Assembly: GCF_029814935.1 (NCBI RefSeq)
Contig: NZ_CP104582.1
Coordinates: forward strand, 2,356,001 to 2,420,000
From: Pseudomonas sp. GD03919
GTDB taxonomy: Bacteria > Pseudomonadota > Gammaproteobacteria > Pseudomonadales > Pseudomonadaceae
Direction of reading: 5' to 3'
Length of the DNA: 64,000 bases
The notes under the pieces were generated by a model, which worked only from the letters and a program-made list of their open reading frames with translations, ran no database searches and was not told where the DNA came from. Each line of letters starts with the position of its first letter. The first letter of the stretch is position 1. Below, piece by piece: positions 11,097-18,970 of this stretch. Position numbers and translations under genes: made by a program.

Positions 11097-12083
11097 ATGA
11101 AAGTAAAAAACACCTTGGGCGTAGTCATTGGCTCTCTCGTTGCCGCAACCTCCTTCGGCGCGCTGGCGCAAGGTCAAGGCGCTGTCGAGGTGGAGGGCTT
11201 CGTCAATCGCTACTTCACCGACTCTCAGCGCGATTTCGCTCACGACGAAGGCAACCTGTTCGGTGGCAGCATCGGCTACTACCTGACCGACGACGTCGAG
11301 CTGGCGCTGTCCTATGGCGAGTACCATGATCTGCGCGGCGAAGGCTCTCGCGGCAGCAAGAACATCAAGGGCAACCTGACCGACCTGAAGGCCATCTACC
11401 ACTTCGGTCAGCCGGGTGTTGGTCTGCGTCCTTACGTTTCTGCCGGTTTCGGCCATCAGAGCATCGGCGACGCCAACGGCGGTGGTCGTAACCACTCCAC
11501 CCTGGCCATCGCGGGCGCTGGTGCCAAGTACTACTTCACCGAGATGTTCTACGCCCGTGCCGGCGTCGACGCTCTGTACAACATCGACCAGGGCGACACC
11601 GAGTGGCAAGCTGGCGTGGGTGTTGGTCTGAACTTCGGTGGCGGCAGCAAGCCGGCTCCGGCTCCGGCTCCGGTCGTAGCTGCTGCACCCGAGCCGATGC
11701 CAGAGCCTGCTCCGGAGCCGGCTCTGGAAACCGTTCGCGTTGAACTGGACGTCAAGTTCGACTTCGACAAAGACCGCGTCAAAGAAGAAAGCTACGGTGA
11801 CATCAAGAACCTGGCTGACTTCATGAACCAGTATCCGCAGACCACCACCACCGTTGAAGGTCACACTGACTCCGTCGGTTCTGACGCCTACAACCAGGGT
11901 CTGTCCGAGCGTCGTGCCAACGCTGTACGTAACGTGCTGGTCAACCAGTACGGTGTAGACGGCAGCCGCGTGAACGCTGTTGGTTACGGCAAAACTCGCC
12001 CGGTAGCCGACAACGCCACCGACGCCGGCCGCGCCATCAACCGTCGCGTTGAAGCTGAAGTAGAAGCCCAGATCCAGCAGTAA
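11097..12083 (+). CDS. oprF: Major outer membrane porin OprF (OmpA family)
   Basis: 328 residues: signal peptide MKVKNTLGVVIGSLVAATSF..ALA, an eight-stranded beta-barrel domain to about residue 180, an Ala/Pro-rich hinge (about 187-208), and a C-terminal OmpA peptidoglycan-binding domain (VEGHTDSVGSDAYNQGLSERRA, YGKTRPVADN). No cysteine is present, so the hinge disulfides of P. aeruginosa OprF are missing, as in many other Pseudomonas species. It links the outer membrane to peptidoglycan and forms a weakly permeable porin. It lies directly downstream of its regulator sigX and is followed by a strong terminator. Confidence 0.97.
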   Translation: MKVKNTLGVVIGSLVAATSFGALAQGQGAVEVEGFVNRYFTDSQRDFAHDEGNLFGGSIGYYLTDDVELALSYGEYHDLRGEGSRGSKNIKGNLTDLKAIYHFGQPGVGLRPYVSAGFGHQSIGDANGGGRNHSTLAIAGAGAKYYFTEMFYARAGVDALYNIDQGDTEWQAGVGVGLNFGGGSKPAPAPAPVVAAAPEPMPEPAPEPALETVRVELDVKFDFDKDRVKEESYGDIKNLADFMNQYPQTTTTVEGHTDSVGSDAYNQGLSERRANAVRNVLVNQYGVDGSRVNAVGYGKTRPVADNATDAGRAINRRVEAEVEAQIQQ

Positions 12084-12103
12084 TGCTTCTGGTGCTGTAA
12101 GGA

Positions 12104-12133
12104 GAAACCCGGCCTCGGCCGGGTTTCTTTTTT
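12104..12133 (+). terminator. Intrinsic terminator of oprF
   Basis: 11-bp perfect stem GAAACCCGGCC/GGCCGGGTTTC with a TC centre, followed by a run of six T residues. Confidence 0.92.
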
Positions 12134-12238
12134 CTGGGATAAAAGCCCGCAATGGGCAATGCCAGCCACACCGCGTCGATTTACCCAGGTGTTGGAGCTG
12201 CGCCTCGCAGCGAATCGCAGGCAATGACTGCGTAGCGC

Positions 12239-12982
12239 TCAGGCATGCAGACGCTGGGGCATGCTGAGCGAGCTGCTGGCGCGGACGACTTCGCCGATCA
12301 CCAGAATAGCCGGGCTCTTCAGGGCGAATGCTGCTGCGTCAAGCTGCATGGCCGCGAGGCTGCTGCGGCATTCGCGTTGCTCGGGTAACGAGGCGTTCTC
12401 GATCATCGCTACCGGCATTTCGCCGCGCATACCGCCGGCGAGCAACCCGGTCTGGATGTCCGCCAGCTTGGCGACGCCCATATAGACCACCAATGTGGTG
12501 CCGCTCTGGGCCAGAGCCGCCCAGTTCAGGCTGCTGTCGTCCTGGGTGTGCGCGGTGACCAGCGTCACGCCACGCGCCACACCGCGCAGGGTCAGGGGGA
12601 TGCCGCAGTTGGTGGCGCCGGCCAGCCCGGCGGTGATGCCGTTGACCATCTCCACTTCGATGCCGTGCGCGCCGAGCCAGTCTGCTTCCTCGCTGCCGCG
12701 GCCGAAGATGCACGGATCACCGCCTTTCAGGCGCACCACGCATTTGCCCTGGCGCGCGTAGCGCAGCATCAGGCGATGGATGAAGGCCTGCGGGGTGGAG
12801 CGACAACCGCCGCGCTTGCCCACCGAGACGATACGCGCGCCGGGGCAGTGCTCGAGCACGGCCGGGTTGACCAGATCGTCGATCATCACGATCTCGGCCT
12901 GGTTCAGCGCCTTGACCGCCTTGAGGGTCAGCAGCTCGGGATCACCGGGGCCCGCGCCTACCAGCCAGACTTTTGCGCTCAT
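12239..12982 (-). CDS. cobA: Uroporphyrinogen-III C-methyltransferase (SUMT), sirohaem branch
   Basis: 247 residues. It methylates uroporphyrinogen III twice with SAM to precorrin-2, the precursor of the sirohaem cofactor of NirB. Family motifs are VWLVGAGPGDPELLTLKAVKAL at the N-terminus, LKGGDPCIFGRGSEE near residue 85 and GITAGLAGATNCGIPLT near 120. The ATG at 12982 is chosen for its GAGGTGG ribosome site and family match; the longer frame upstream is not conserved. It lies 73 bp after the nitrate reductase gene on the same strand and is the likely last gene of the nirBD unit. Confidence 0.94.
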   Translation of the reverse strand: MSAKVWLVGAGPGDPELLTLKAVKALNQAEIVMIDDLVNPAVLEHCPGARIVSVGKRGGCRSTPQAFIHRLMLRYARQGKCVVRLKGGDPCIFGRGSEEADWLGAHGIEVEMVNGITAGLAGATNCGIPLTLRGVARGVTLVTAHTQDDSSLNWAALAQSGTTLVVYMGVAKLADIQTGLLAGGMRGEMPVAMIENASLPEQRECRSSLAAMQLDAAAFALKSPAILVIGEVVRASSSLSMPQRLHA

Positions 12983-13055
12983 GTTCACCACCTCTCTCGT
13001 GTCACGTGCCGGCGTTTGCCGTTGGTTCCCACGCTCCAGCGTAGGTACGATCAAT

Positions 13056-15773
13056 TCATGCGTTCACTGCAGTGGACTGTTGCGCCAACAGGCGTTTGAT
13101 TTCGGGTACGCAGGAGCCACAACTGGTGCCGCACTTGAGTTCCTGCTTGAGGCCATCCAGATCCAGGCCGCGGGCAATGCCGGCGTGCACAGCGCCTTCG
13201 CTGACGTTCAGGCAGTTGCACAGGGTCTTGCCGCGCGTGTTGACGGCTGCGTTGCCCGGCGGCGCGGAGACCGGGGCGAGCAGCCAGCGGCGCAGGTCGG
13301 CGTCGGCCTGGCCGTCCAGCCACAGGCTTCTGAGCCATTCGCTGGCGGCGGTTTCGCCGGCCAGGCGGATGCTGACGATGCGGCCGTCCTCGATGCGCAC
13401 GCGCTTGCCCACCGCGCGGCGCGGGTCGTCGTAGGCCAGCACTGGACCCTGGTTCAGGCGCAGCAGGCGATCGATCCGCGCCAGCAGCTCAGGCTGCGGC
13501 GCCACGGCACTGGCGGCGCGGATCAGCAGGGCGGGGCGCTCGCGACCGGTGGGGGTGAGGCTGGCGTAGGCGAAGTCCTCGAACAGCGGGCGCAGGGCCT
13601 CGAAGCGGCTCTGCACCTCGCCTTCGACCAGGGCGAACAGTTGCCAGGGTAGCTCGACCTTGCCCACCTCAACACCAGCATGCTTGAGCTCCGGTTGTTT
13701 GGATAACGGATCGAAAGCCGGCTGGGTCAGCACGTTGGTGCCCAGGCCCTTGAGGAAGCGGTCGCCCCAGTGCATCGGCAGCCAGGCCTGACCGGGGCGC
13801 ACCGACTCGTCCGGCTGTACCGGCAGGATCAGGCTGCCGCGGCGGCTGCGCAACCTGACCAGATCGCCGTCCTGCAGACGGCGGCGACGCAACTCGTCCG
13901 GATGCAGGCCGAGTACCGCGGCCTCAACATGGCCGAACAGGCGAGCGGCAGTGCCGGTGCGGCTCATGCCGTGCCACTGATCGCGCAGGCGGCCGGTGTT
14001 GAGGGTGAGCGAATAGCGCGCCTCGCGCTTTTCCTTCGGCGCGCGGTACGGGTCAGCATGAAATTGCGCTCGCCCGCTGGCGGTGGGGAAGCGACCGTCG
14101 GCATACAGCCGCGCGGTGCCCTGGCGCGCGCCAGGCGCAAATGGCCATTGTTGGGGACCTTGGTTATCCAGCAGCGCGTAGCTCAGCCCCGAGAGGTCAA
14201 GGTCGCGCTGGGCGGTCAGGTGCTTGTATTCCTCGAACAGCGCTTCGCTGTCGGCGAAATCGAACAGGCTGGGCAGGCCGGGGCGCAGCAGCGTTTCCAG
14301 GCGACGGGCAAAGTCGCAGGTGATCGACCAATCGGGCCGCGCCTCTGCGGGCGCTGACACGGCGCGGCGTACATGGCTGACGCGGCGTTCGGAGTTGGTC
14401 ACCGTGCCTTCCTTCTCGCCCCAGCTGGCGGCGGGCAGCAGCAGGTCGGCGTAGCGGCAGGTCTCGGTGGTGAAGAAGGCTTCCTGCACCACGACGAAGG
14501 GACAGGCGGCCAGGGCCTCGTGCACCTTGTTCTGGTTCGGCAGCGACTGCGCCGGGTTGGTGCAGGCGATCCACAGCGCCTTGATACGGCCGTCGTGCAC
14601 CGCATCGAACAGCTCGATGGCGGACAGCCCGGGCGTCTCCGGCAGGGCGTCGACGCCCCAGTAGGCGGCGACTTCGGCGCGGTGCTCGGCATTGCCCGCC
14701 TCGCGGTGGCCAGGCAGCAGGTTGCTCAGGCTGCCGGTTTCGCGGCCGCCCATGGCATTGGGCTGGCCGGTCAGCGAGAAGGGGCCGGCGCCGGGCTTGC
14801 CGATTTGCCCGGTGGCCAGGTGCAGGTTGATCAGCGCGCTGTTCTTCGCGCTGCCGGACGAGGACTGGTTGAGCCCCATGCACCACAGCGAAAGGAAGGA
14901 GGGCGCGCGGCCGATCAGTTCGGCGCAACGCTGCAGCGCGTCGAGGCTGATGCCGCAGATATCGGCGGTGGCCGCCGGGCTGTAGTCGCGCACCAGCTTC
15001 TTCAGCGCCTCGAAGCCTTCGGTGTGGGCGTCGATATAGCGGCGGTCGATCCAGCCTTCCCACAGCAGGATATGCAGGATGCCGTGAAACAGCGCCACGT
15101 CGGTGCCGGGCAGGATCGCCAGGTGCAGGTCGGCCAGCTCGCAGGTGTCGGTGCGCCGCGGATCGATGACGATGATCTGCATCTCGGGGCGGCGAGCCTT
15201 GGCTTCTTCCAGGCGGCGGAACAGCACCGGGTGGGCGTAGGCCATGTTGGAGCCGGCGATCAGCAGGCAGTCGCTCTGCTCGATGTCCTCATAGCTGCAG
15301 GGCGGGGCGTCGGCGCCGAGGCTGCGCTTGTAGCCGACCACCGCGCTGGACATGCACAGGCGCGAGTTGGAATCGATGTTGTGGGTGCCGACCAGGGCGC
15401 GGGCCAGCTTGTTGAAGGCGTAGTAATCCTCGGTCAGCAACTGGCCGGAGATATAAAAAGCCACACTGTCCGGGCCGTGTTCGCGGATGGTCTCGGCGAA
15501 CACCGCCGCGGCGTGATCCAGGGCGCTGCCCCAGTCCGTGCGTGAACGTGCCAGGCCCTTGCCCAAGCGCAACTCGGGGTAGAGGGCACGGGCGTCGAGG
15601 TCGCCGGTCAGGTGCAGGGTCGAGCCTTTGCTGCACAGCTTGCCGAAGTTGGCCGGGTGGCTGGGATCGCCGGCGACGCCGAGGATCTTCTCGCCGTCGT
15701 GCTCGATCAGCACGCCGCAGCCCACGCCGCAGTAGCAGCAGGTGGAGGCGGTGATTTGGCTTTGGGTAGTCAT
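13056..15773 (-). CDS. nasA: Assimilatory nitrate reductase, molybdopterin catalytic subunit
   Basis: A 905-residue cytoplasmic molybdoenzyme reducing nitrate to nitrite. The N-terminal [4Fe-4S] ligands are C12-x2-C15-x3-C19 and C47 in GKLCSKG. The molybdopterin domains follow, including SNSRLCMSSAVVGYKRSLGADAPP cut by the usual MGD-binding segments. The C-terminal about 60 residues are a BFD-like [2Fe-2S] domain (CNCLNVSE and CGTSCGSC). The start at 15773 follows the family pattern; a longer frame runs into a repeat. It lies downstream of nirB-nirD and upstream of cobA. The symbol nasA is also used for the nitrate transporter in Pseudomonas, so names vary. Confidence 0.93.
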   Translation of the reverse strand: MTTQSQITASTCCYCGVGCGVLIEHDGEKILGVAGDPSHPANFGKLCSKGSTLHLTGDLDARALYPELRLGKGLARSRTDWGSALDHAAAVFAETIREHGPDSVAFYISGQLLTEDYYAFNKLARALVGTHNIDSNSRLCMSSAVVGYKRSLGADAPPCSYEDIEQSDCLLIAGSNMAYAHPVLFRRLEEAKARRPEMQIIVIDPRRTDTCELADLHLAILPGTDVALFHGILHILLWEGWIDRRYIDAHTEGFEALKKLVRDYSPAATADICGISLDALQRCAELIGRAPSFLSLWCMGLNQSSSGSAKNSALINLHLATGQIGKPGAGPFSLTGQPNAMGGRETGSLSNLLPGHREAGNAEHRAEVAAYWGVDALPETPGLSAIELFDAVHDGRIKALWIACTNPAQSLPNQNKVHEALAACPFVVVQEAFFTTETCRYADLLLPAASWGEKEGTVTNSERRVSHVRRAVSAPAEARPDWSITCDFARRLETLLRPGLPSLFDFADSEALFEEYKHLTAQRDLDLSGLSYALLDNQGPQQWPFAPGARQGTARLYADGRFPTASGRAQFHADPYRAPKEKREARYSLTLNTGRLRDQWHGMSRTGTAARLFGHVEAAVLGLHPDELRRRRLQDGDLVRLRSRRGSLILPVQPDESVRPGQAWLPMHWGDRFLKGLGTNVLTQPAFDPLSKQPELKHAGVEVGKVELPWQLFALVEGEVQSRFEALRPLFEDFAYASLTPTGRERPALLIRAASAVAPQPELLARIDRLLRLNQGPVLAYDDPRRAVGKRVRIEDGRIVSIRLAGETAASEWLRSLWLDGQADADLRRWLLAPVSAPPGNAAVNTRGKTLCNCLNVSEGAVHAGIARGLDLDGLKQELKCGTSCGSCVPEIKRLLAQQSTAVNA

Positions 15774-15800
15774 GGTGCTCGACTCCGTGGTTTGCGGCTT

Positions 15801-15880
15801 GCTGTAGGCGCCAGGGGGCGCTGAGTTCTTGCTGGCGATCCAGGCCGCGAAAAGCATCGCCAGCAAGCTGGCTCCTACAG
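15801..15880. repeat. REP-like palindrome (TTGCTGGCGAT / ATCGCCAGCAA)
   Basis: Arms TTGCTGGCGAT (15829-15839) and ATCGCCAGCAAGCTGGC (from 15856) ending in CTCCTACAG are the classic Pseudomonas extragenic palindrome type. It occupies the gap between nirD and the nitrate reductase gene and may lower expression of the distal genes. Confidence 0.75.
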
Positions 15881-15882
15881 TT

Positions 15883-16209
15883 CTATGAGCACTTTTCGGC
15901 CTGGTTCAGGGCCAGTAGCACACGGCCGCTTTCCACCTTGGCGTGGTGCCGGTGAGCGCAGCCCACATCCGGCGCCACGGCCTCGCCGGACTCCAGCTCG
16001 ATCTGCCAGTTGTGCAGCGGGCAGGCCACGCGCTTGCCGTAGATCAAGCCCTGGGACAGCGGCCCGCCCTTGTGCGGGCAGCGGTCGTCGAGGGCGAATA
16101 CTTCATCGTTACTGGTGCGGAAGATGGCGATATCGCCTTTCGGCCCGGCGACGATGCGCGAGCCGAGCACGTTGATCTCTTCCAGAGCGCAGATATCCAG
16201 CCAGTTCAT
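15883..16209 (-). CDS. nirD: Nitrite reductase (NADH) small subunit, Rieske-type
   Basis: 108 residues with a Rieske [2Fe-2S] fold: CPHKG and CPLHNW supply the two Cys-His ligand pairs. It pairs with the large subunit NirB in cytoplasmic reduction of nitrite to ammonium. The start at 16209 overlaps the nirB stop in an ATGA arrangement, so translation is coupled. The longer frame upstream lies within nirB and is not used. Confidence 0.94.
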   Translation of the reverse strand: MNWLDICALEEINVLGSRIVAGPKGDIAIFRTSNDEVFALDDRCPHKGGPLSQGLIYGKRVACPLHNWQIELESGEAVAPDVGCAHRHHAKVESGRVLLALNQAEKCS

Positions 16210-18662
16210 ACGGTGGCCTCCTCGATTTGCACGACCTTGATGGTGTCGAACTCTTTCTTCAGTTGCGGCGTCTCGATGCGCTCCTTCCACGGGTCCTGCT
16301 CGAACGACAGGGCGTAGTGCAGGCGTGCGGCCAGGGCCTTGCGGTTGGCCTCGTCCTCCAGCACCGCCTTCTTGATGTGTTCCATGCCGACGCGCTGCAG
16401 GTAGTGCACGGTGCGCTCGAGGTAGAAGGCCTCCTCGCGGTACAGCTGGAGGAAGGCGGCGTTGTATTCGCGCACTTCTTCGGCGGTTTTCACCTTGACG
16501 AAGAACTCGGCCACCTCGGTCTTGATCCCGCCGTTACCGCCGATGTACATCTCGAAACCGGAATCCACGCCGATGATGCCGACGTCCTTGATGCCGGCCT
16601 CGGCGCAGTTGCGCGGGCAGCCGGAGACCGCCAGCTTGACCTTGTGCGGCGACCACATGTTGAACAGGTCGTGCTCCAGGTCGATGCCCAGCTGAGTGGA
16701 GTTCTGCGTGCCGAAGCGGCAGAACTCGCTGCCGACGCAGGTCTTCACCGTGCGGATGGACTTGCCGTAGGCGTGGCCGGAGGGCATGTCCAGATCCTTC
16801 CACACCGCTGGCAGGTCGTCCTTCTTGATCCCCAGCAGGTCGATGCGCTGGCCGCCGGTGACCTTGACCATGGGCACGTTGTACTTGTCGGCCACATCGG
16901 CGATGCGGCGCAGCTCGGAGGGATTGGTCACGCCGCCCCACATACGCGGAACAACGGAATACGTCCCGTCCTTCTGGATATTGGCGTGGGCGCGTTCGTT
17001 GATCAGGCGCGACTGCGGGTCGTCCTTGGCCTCGCCCGGCCAGGTGGAGATCAGGTAGTAGTTCAGCGCCGGACGGCAGGTGGCGCAGCCGTTGGGCGTA
17101 CTCCAGTTGAGAAAGGCCATGGTCTGCGCCATGGAGGTCAGGTGCTGTTCACGGATGGCCTTGCGGATCTGCCCGTGGTTGAAGTCGGAGCAGCCGCAGA
17201 TGGCCTTCTCGCTCTTGGGCTTGACGTCCGCCGCGCCGCCGACGGTGCTGATCAGGATCTGCTCGACTAAACCGACACAGGAGCCGCAGGAGCTGCCGGC
17301 CTTGGTCTGTTTCTTCACGTCATCCACCGAAAACAGACCGTTTTCCTGGATGGCCCGGACTATGGTGCCCTTGCACACGCCGTTGCAGCCGCAAATTTCC
17401 ATGCTGTCGGGCATGTTGGCGGTCTTGTCGGCGCCCTGGTGGCCGACGTCGCCGATGGCGCCTTCGCCGAACATCAGGTGGTCGCGGATCTCGCTGACAT
17501 TGTGGTTCTCGCGGATCTGGCGGAAATACCAACCACCGTCGGCGGTGTCGCCGTACAGGCAGGCGCCGACCAGCACGTCGTCCTTGATCACCAGCTTCTT
17601 GTACACGCCGCCGATGGGGTCGGAGAGGGTGATAGTCTCGGTACCTTCGCCGCCCATGAATTCGCCGGCGGAGAACAGATCGATACCGGTGACCTTGAGC
17701 TTGGTCGAGGTCACCGAGCCCTGGTAGCGGGAGAAACCGAGCTGGGCCAGGTGATTGGCGCAGACCTTGGCCTGCTCGAACAGCGGTGCCACCAGACCGT
17801 AGGCGATGCCGCGGTGGCTGGCGCATTCGCCGATGGCGTAGATGCGCGGGTCATAGGTCTGCATGGTGTCGTTGACCAGGATGCCGCGGTTGCAGGCGAT
17901 GCCGGCGCTCTCGGCCAGTTCGGTGTTGGGACGGATACCGGCGGCCATCACCACCAGGTCGGCGGGAATCACCTCGCCGTCCTTGAATTTCACCGCGCAG
18001 ACACGGCCTTCGCCGTTGTCCAGCAGTTCCGCGGTGTGCTTGGGCAGGAGGAACTTCAGGCCGCGGTCTTCCAGGGACTTCTGCAGCAACTCGCCAGCGG
18101 TGCGATCCAGCTGGCGCTCCAGCAGCCAGTCGCCGAGGTGCACCACGGTGACGTCCATGCCGCGCAGCTTGAGGCCGTTGGCCGCCTCCAGGCCGAGCAG
18201 GCCGCCGCCGATGACCACCGCGTGCTTGTGGGTCTTGGCGGTGTCCATCATGGTCTGGGTGTCGGCGATGTCGCGGTAGCCGATCACACCCTGCAGATCC
18301 TTGCCCGGAATCGGCAGGATGAAGGGGTTGGAGCCGGTGGCGATCAGCAGACGGTCGTACTCGGCCTCGCTGCCGTCGTCGGCGATCACCAGGCGCTTCT
18401 TGCGGTCGATCTTGACCACCTTGCGCCCGAGCAGCAGTTTGATGCCGTTATCGGCGTACCAGTTGAGATCGTTGAGCACGATCTCCTCGAAGGTTTGCTC
18501 GCCGGCCAGCACCGGGGAGAGCAGGATGCGGTTGTAGTTGGGGTGCGGTTCGGCGCCGAACACGGTGATGTCGTAGAGATCGGGGGCGAGCTTGAGCAGC
18601 TCTTCGAGGGTGCGCACACCCGCCATGCCGTTGCCGATCATCACCAGCTTGAGTTTTTGCAT
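16206..18662 (-). CDS. nirB: Nitrite reductase (NADH) large subunit
   Basis: About 818 residues. The N-terminal FAD/NAD(P)-binding half has KLVMIGNGMAGVRTLEELL and GGGLLGLEAANGL. A BFD-like [2Fe-2S] region follows (CGCNGVCKGTIV, GSSCGSC, then a second such segment). The C-terminal sirohaem/[4Fe-4S] half has CVGSEFCRFG and SGCPRNCAEAGIKD. It reduces nitrite to ammonium using NADH. ATG 18662 matches the family start and has CAGGAG at the right distance; an in-frame ATG at 18683 is an alternative. Its 290-bp upstream region carries a sigma-54 promoter and an antitermination leader. Confidence 0.95.
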   Translation of the reverse strand: MQKLKLVMIGNGMAGVRTLEELLKLAPDLYDITVFGAEPHPNYNRILLSPVLAGEQTFEEIVLNDLNWYADNGIKLLLGRKVVKIDRKKRLVIADDGSEAEYDRLLIATGSNPFILPIPGKDLQGVIGYRDIADTQTMMDTAKTHKHAVVIGGGLLGLEAANGLKLRGMDVTVVHLGDWLLERQLDRTAGELLQKSLEDRGLKFLLPKHTAELLDNGEGRVCAVKFKDGEVIPADLVVMAAGIRPNTELAESAGIACNRGILVNDTMQTYDPRIYAIGECASHRGIAYGLVAPLFEQAKVCANHLAQLGFSRYQGSVTSTKLKVTGIDLFSAGEFMGGEGTETITLSDPIGGVYKKLVIKDDVLVGACLYGDTADGGWYFRQIRENHNVSEIRDHLMFGEGAIGDVGHQGADKTANMPDSMEICGCNGVCKGTIVRAIQENGLFSVDDVKKQTKAGSSCGSCVGLVEQILISTVGGAADVKPKSEKAICGCSDFNHGQIRKAIREQHLTSMAQTMAFLNWSTPNGCATCRPALNYYLISTWPGEAKDDPQSRLINERAHANIQKDGTYSVVPRMWGGVTNPSELRRIADVADKYNVPMVKVTGGQRIDLLGIKKDDLPAVWKDLDMPSGHAYGKSIRTVKTCVGSEFCRFGTQNSTQLGIDLEHDLFNMWSPHKVKLAVSGCPRNCAEAGIKDVGIIGVDSGFEMYIGGNGGIKTEVAEFFVKVKTAEEVREYNAAFLQLYREEAFYLERTVHYLQRVGMEHIKKAVLEDEANRKALAARLHYALSFEQDPWKERIETPQLKKEFDTIKVVQIEEATV

Positions 18663-18729
18663 GCCGGCCATCTCCTGAGTCATTGATCACGGAAAAAAGT
18701 GGCCGCCATGAATGGCAGGCCAAAAAAAC

Positions 18730-18769
18730 AAAAAAGGCGTCCCGCTAGTCACCTAGCGAGGACGCCTTT
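18730..18769 (-). terminator. Attenuator terminator in the nirB leader
   Basis: On the minus strand an AAGGCGTCC/GGACGCCTT outer stem encloses a CGCTAG/CTAGCG inner stem and is followed by six or more T residues. It lies about 70 bp before the nirB start, so it must be read through for expression. Two ANTAR-type hairpins precede it. Confidence 0.88.
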
Positions 18770-18776
18770 GTCCAGG

Positions 18777-18815
18777 TCCCGTTCTATCGGGAAGTGCAGC
18801 CTTCTTCGTTGAAGG
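18777..18815 (-). promoter_or_regulatory. Dual-hairpin ANTAR (NasT-type) antitermination target of nirB
   Basis: Read on the minus strand, hairpin 1 is CCTTC-AACGAA-GAAGG (18800-18815) and hairpin 2 is TCCCG-ATAGAA-CGGGA (18777-18792). Both six-base loops have A at position 1 and G at position 4, the defining feature of RNA bound by ANTAR antiterminators such as NasT and NasR. The attenuator follows immediately. Binding under nitrate or nitrite should prevent termination. Confidence 0.88.
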
Positions 18816-18847
18816 TCGCGCTTTATGTGTTTGCTGCCAGTAACAAT

Positions 18848-18862
18848 GCAGCGCTTGTGCCA
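18848..18862 (-). promoter_or_regulatory. Sigma-54 promoter of nirB
   Basis: On the minus strand TGGCACAAGCGCTGC has the -24 GG and -12 GC separated by ten bases, as sigma-54 requires. The predicted transcript start is about 20 bases before the first ANTAR hairpin. Confidence 0.75.
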
Positions 18863-18970
18863 ACTTTCTCGGAACCCTGTTTTCCCGGCTTTTCAGCAAC
18901 TTGGCGGTGTGTGGTGACTGGGTTTGTGCACCTTTGCGAGGCGTTTTGCGCTGCTTTGGTGCGAGCTAGG

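Noticed and set aside
14373..15545. A 390-codon frame on the plus strand opposite the nitrate reductase gene
   Set aside because: Low-complexity Ala/Gly/Gln composition typical of antisense frames; the minus-strand gene has all catalytic motifs.
17439..18686. A 415-codon frame opposite nirB
   Set aside because: Shadow of nirB; composition is biased to Val, Gly and Ala with no motif.
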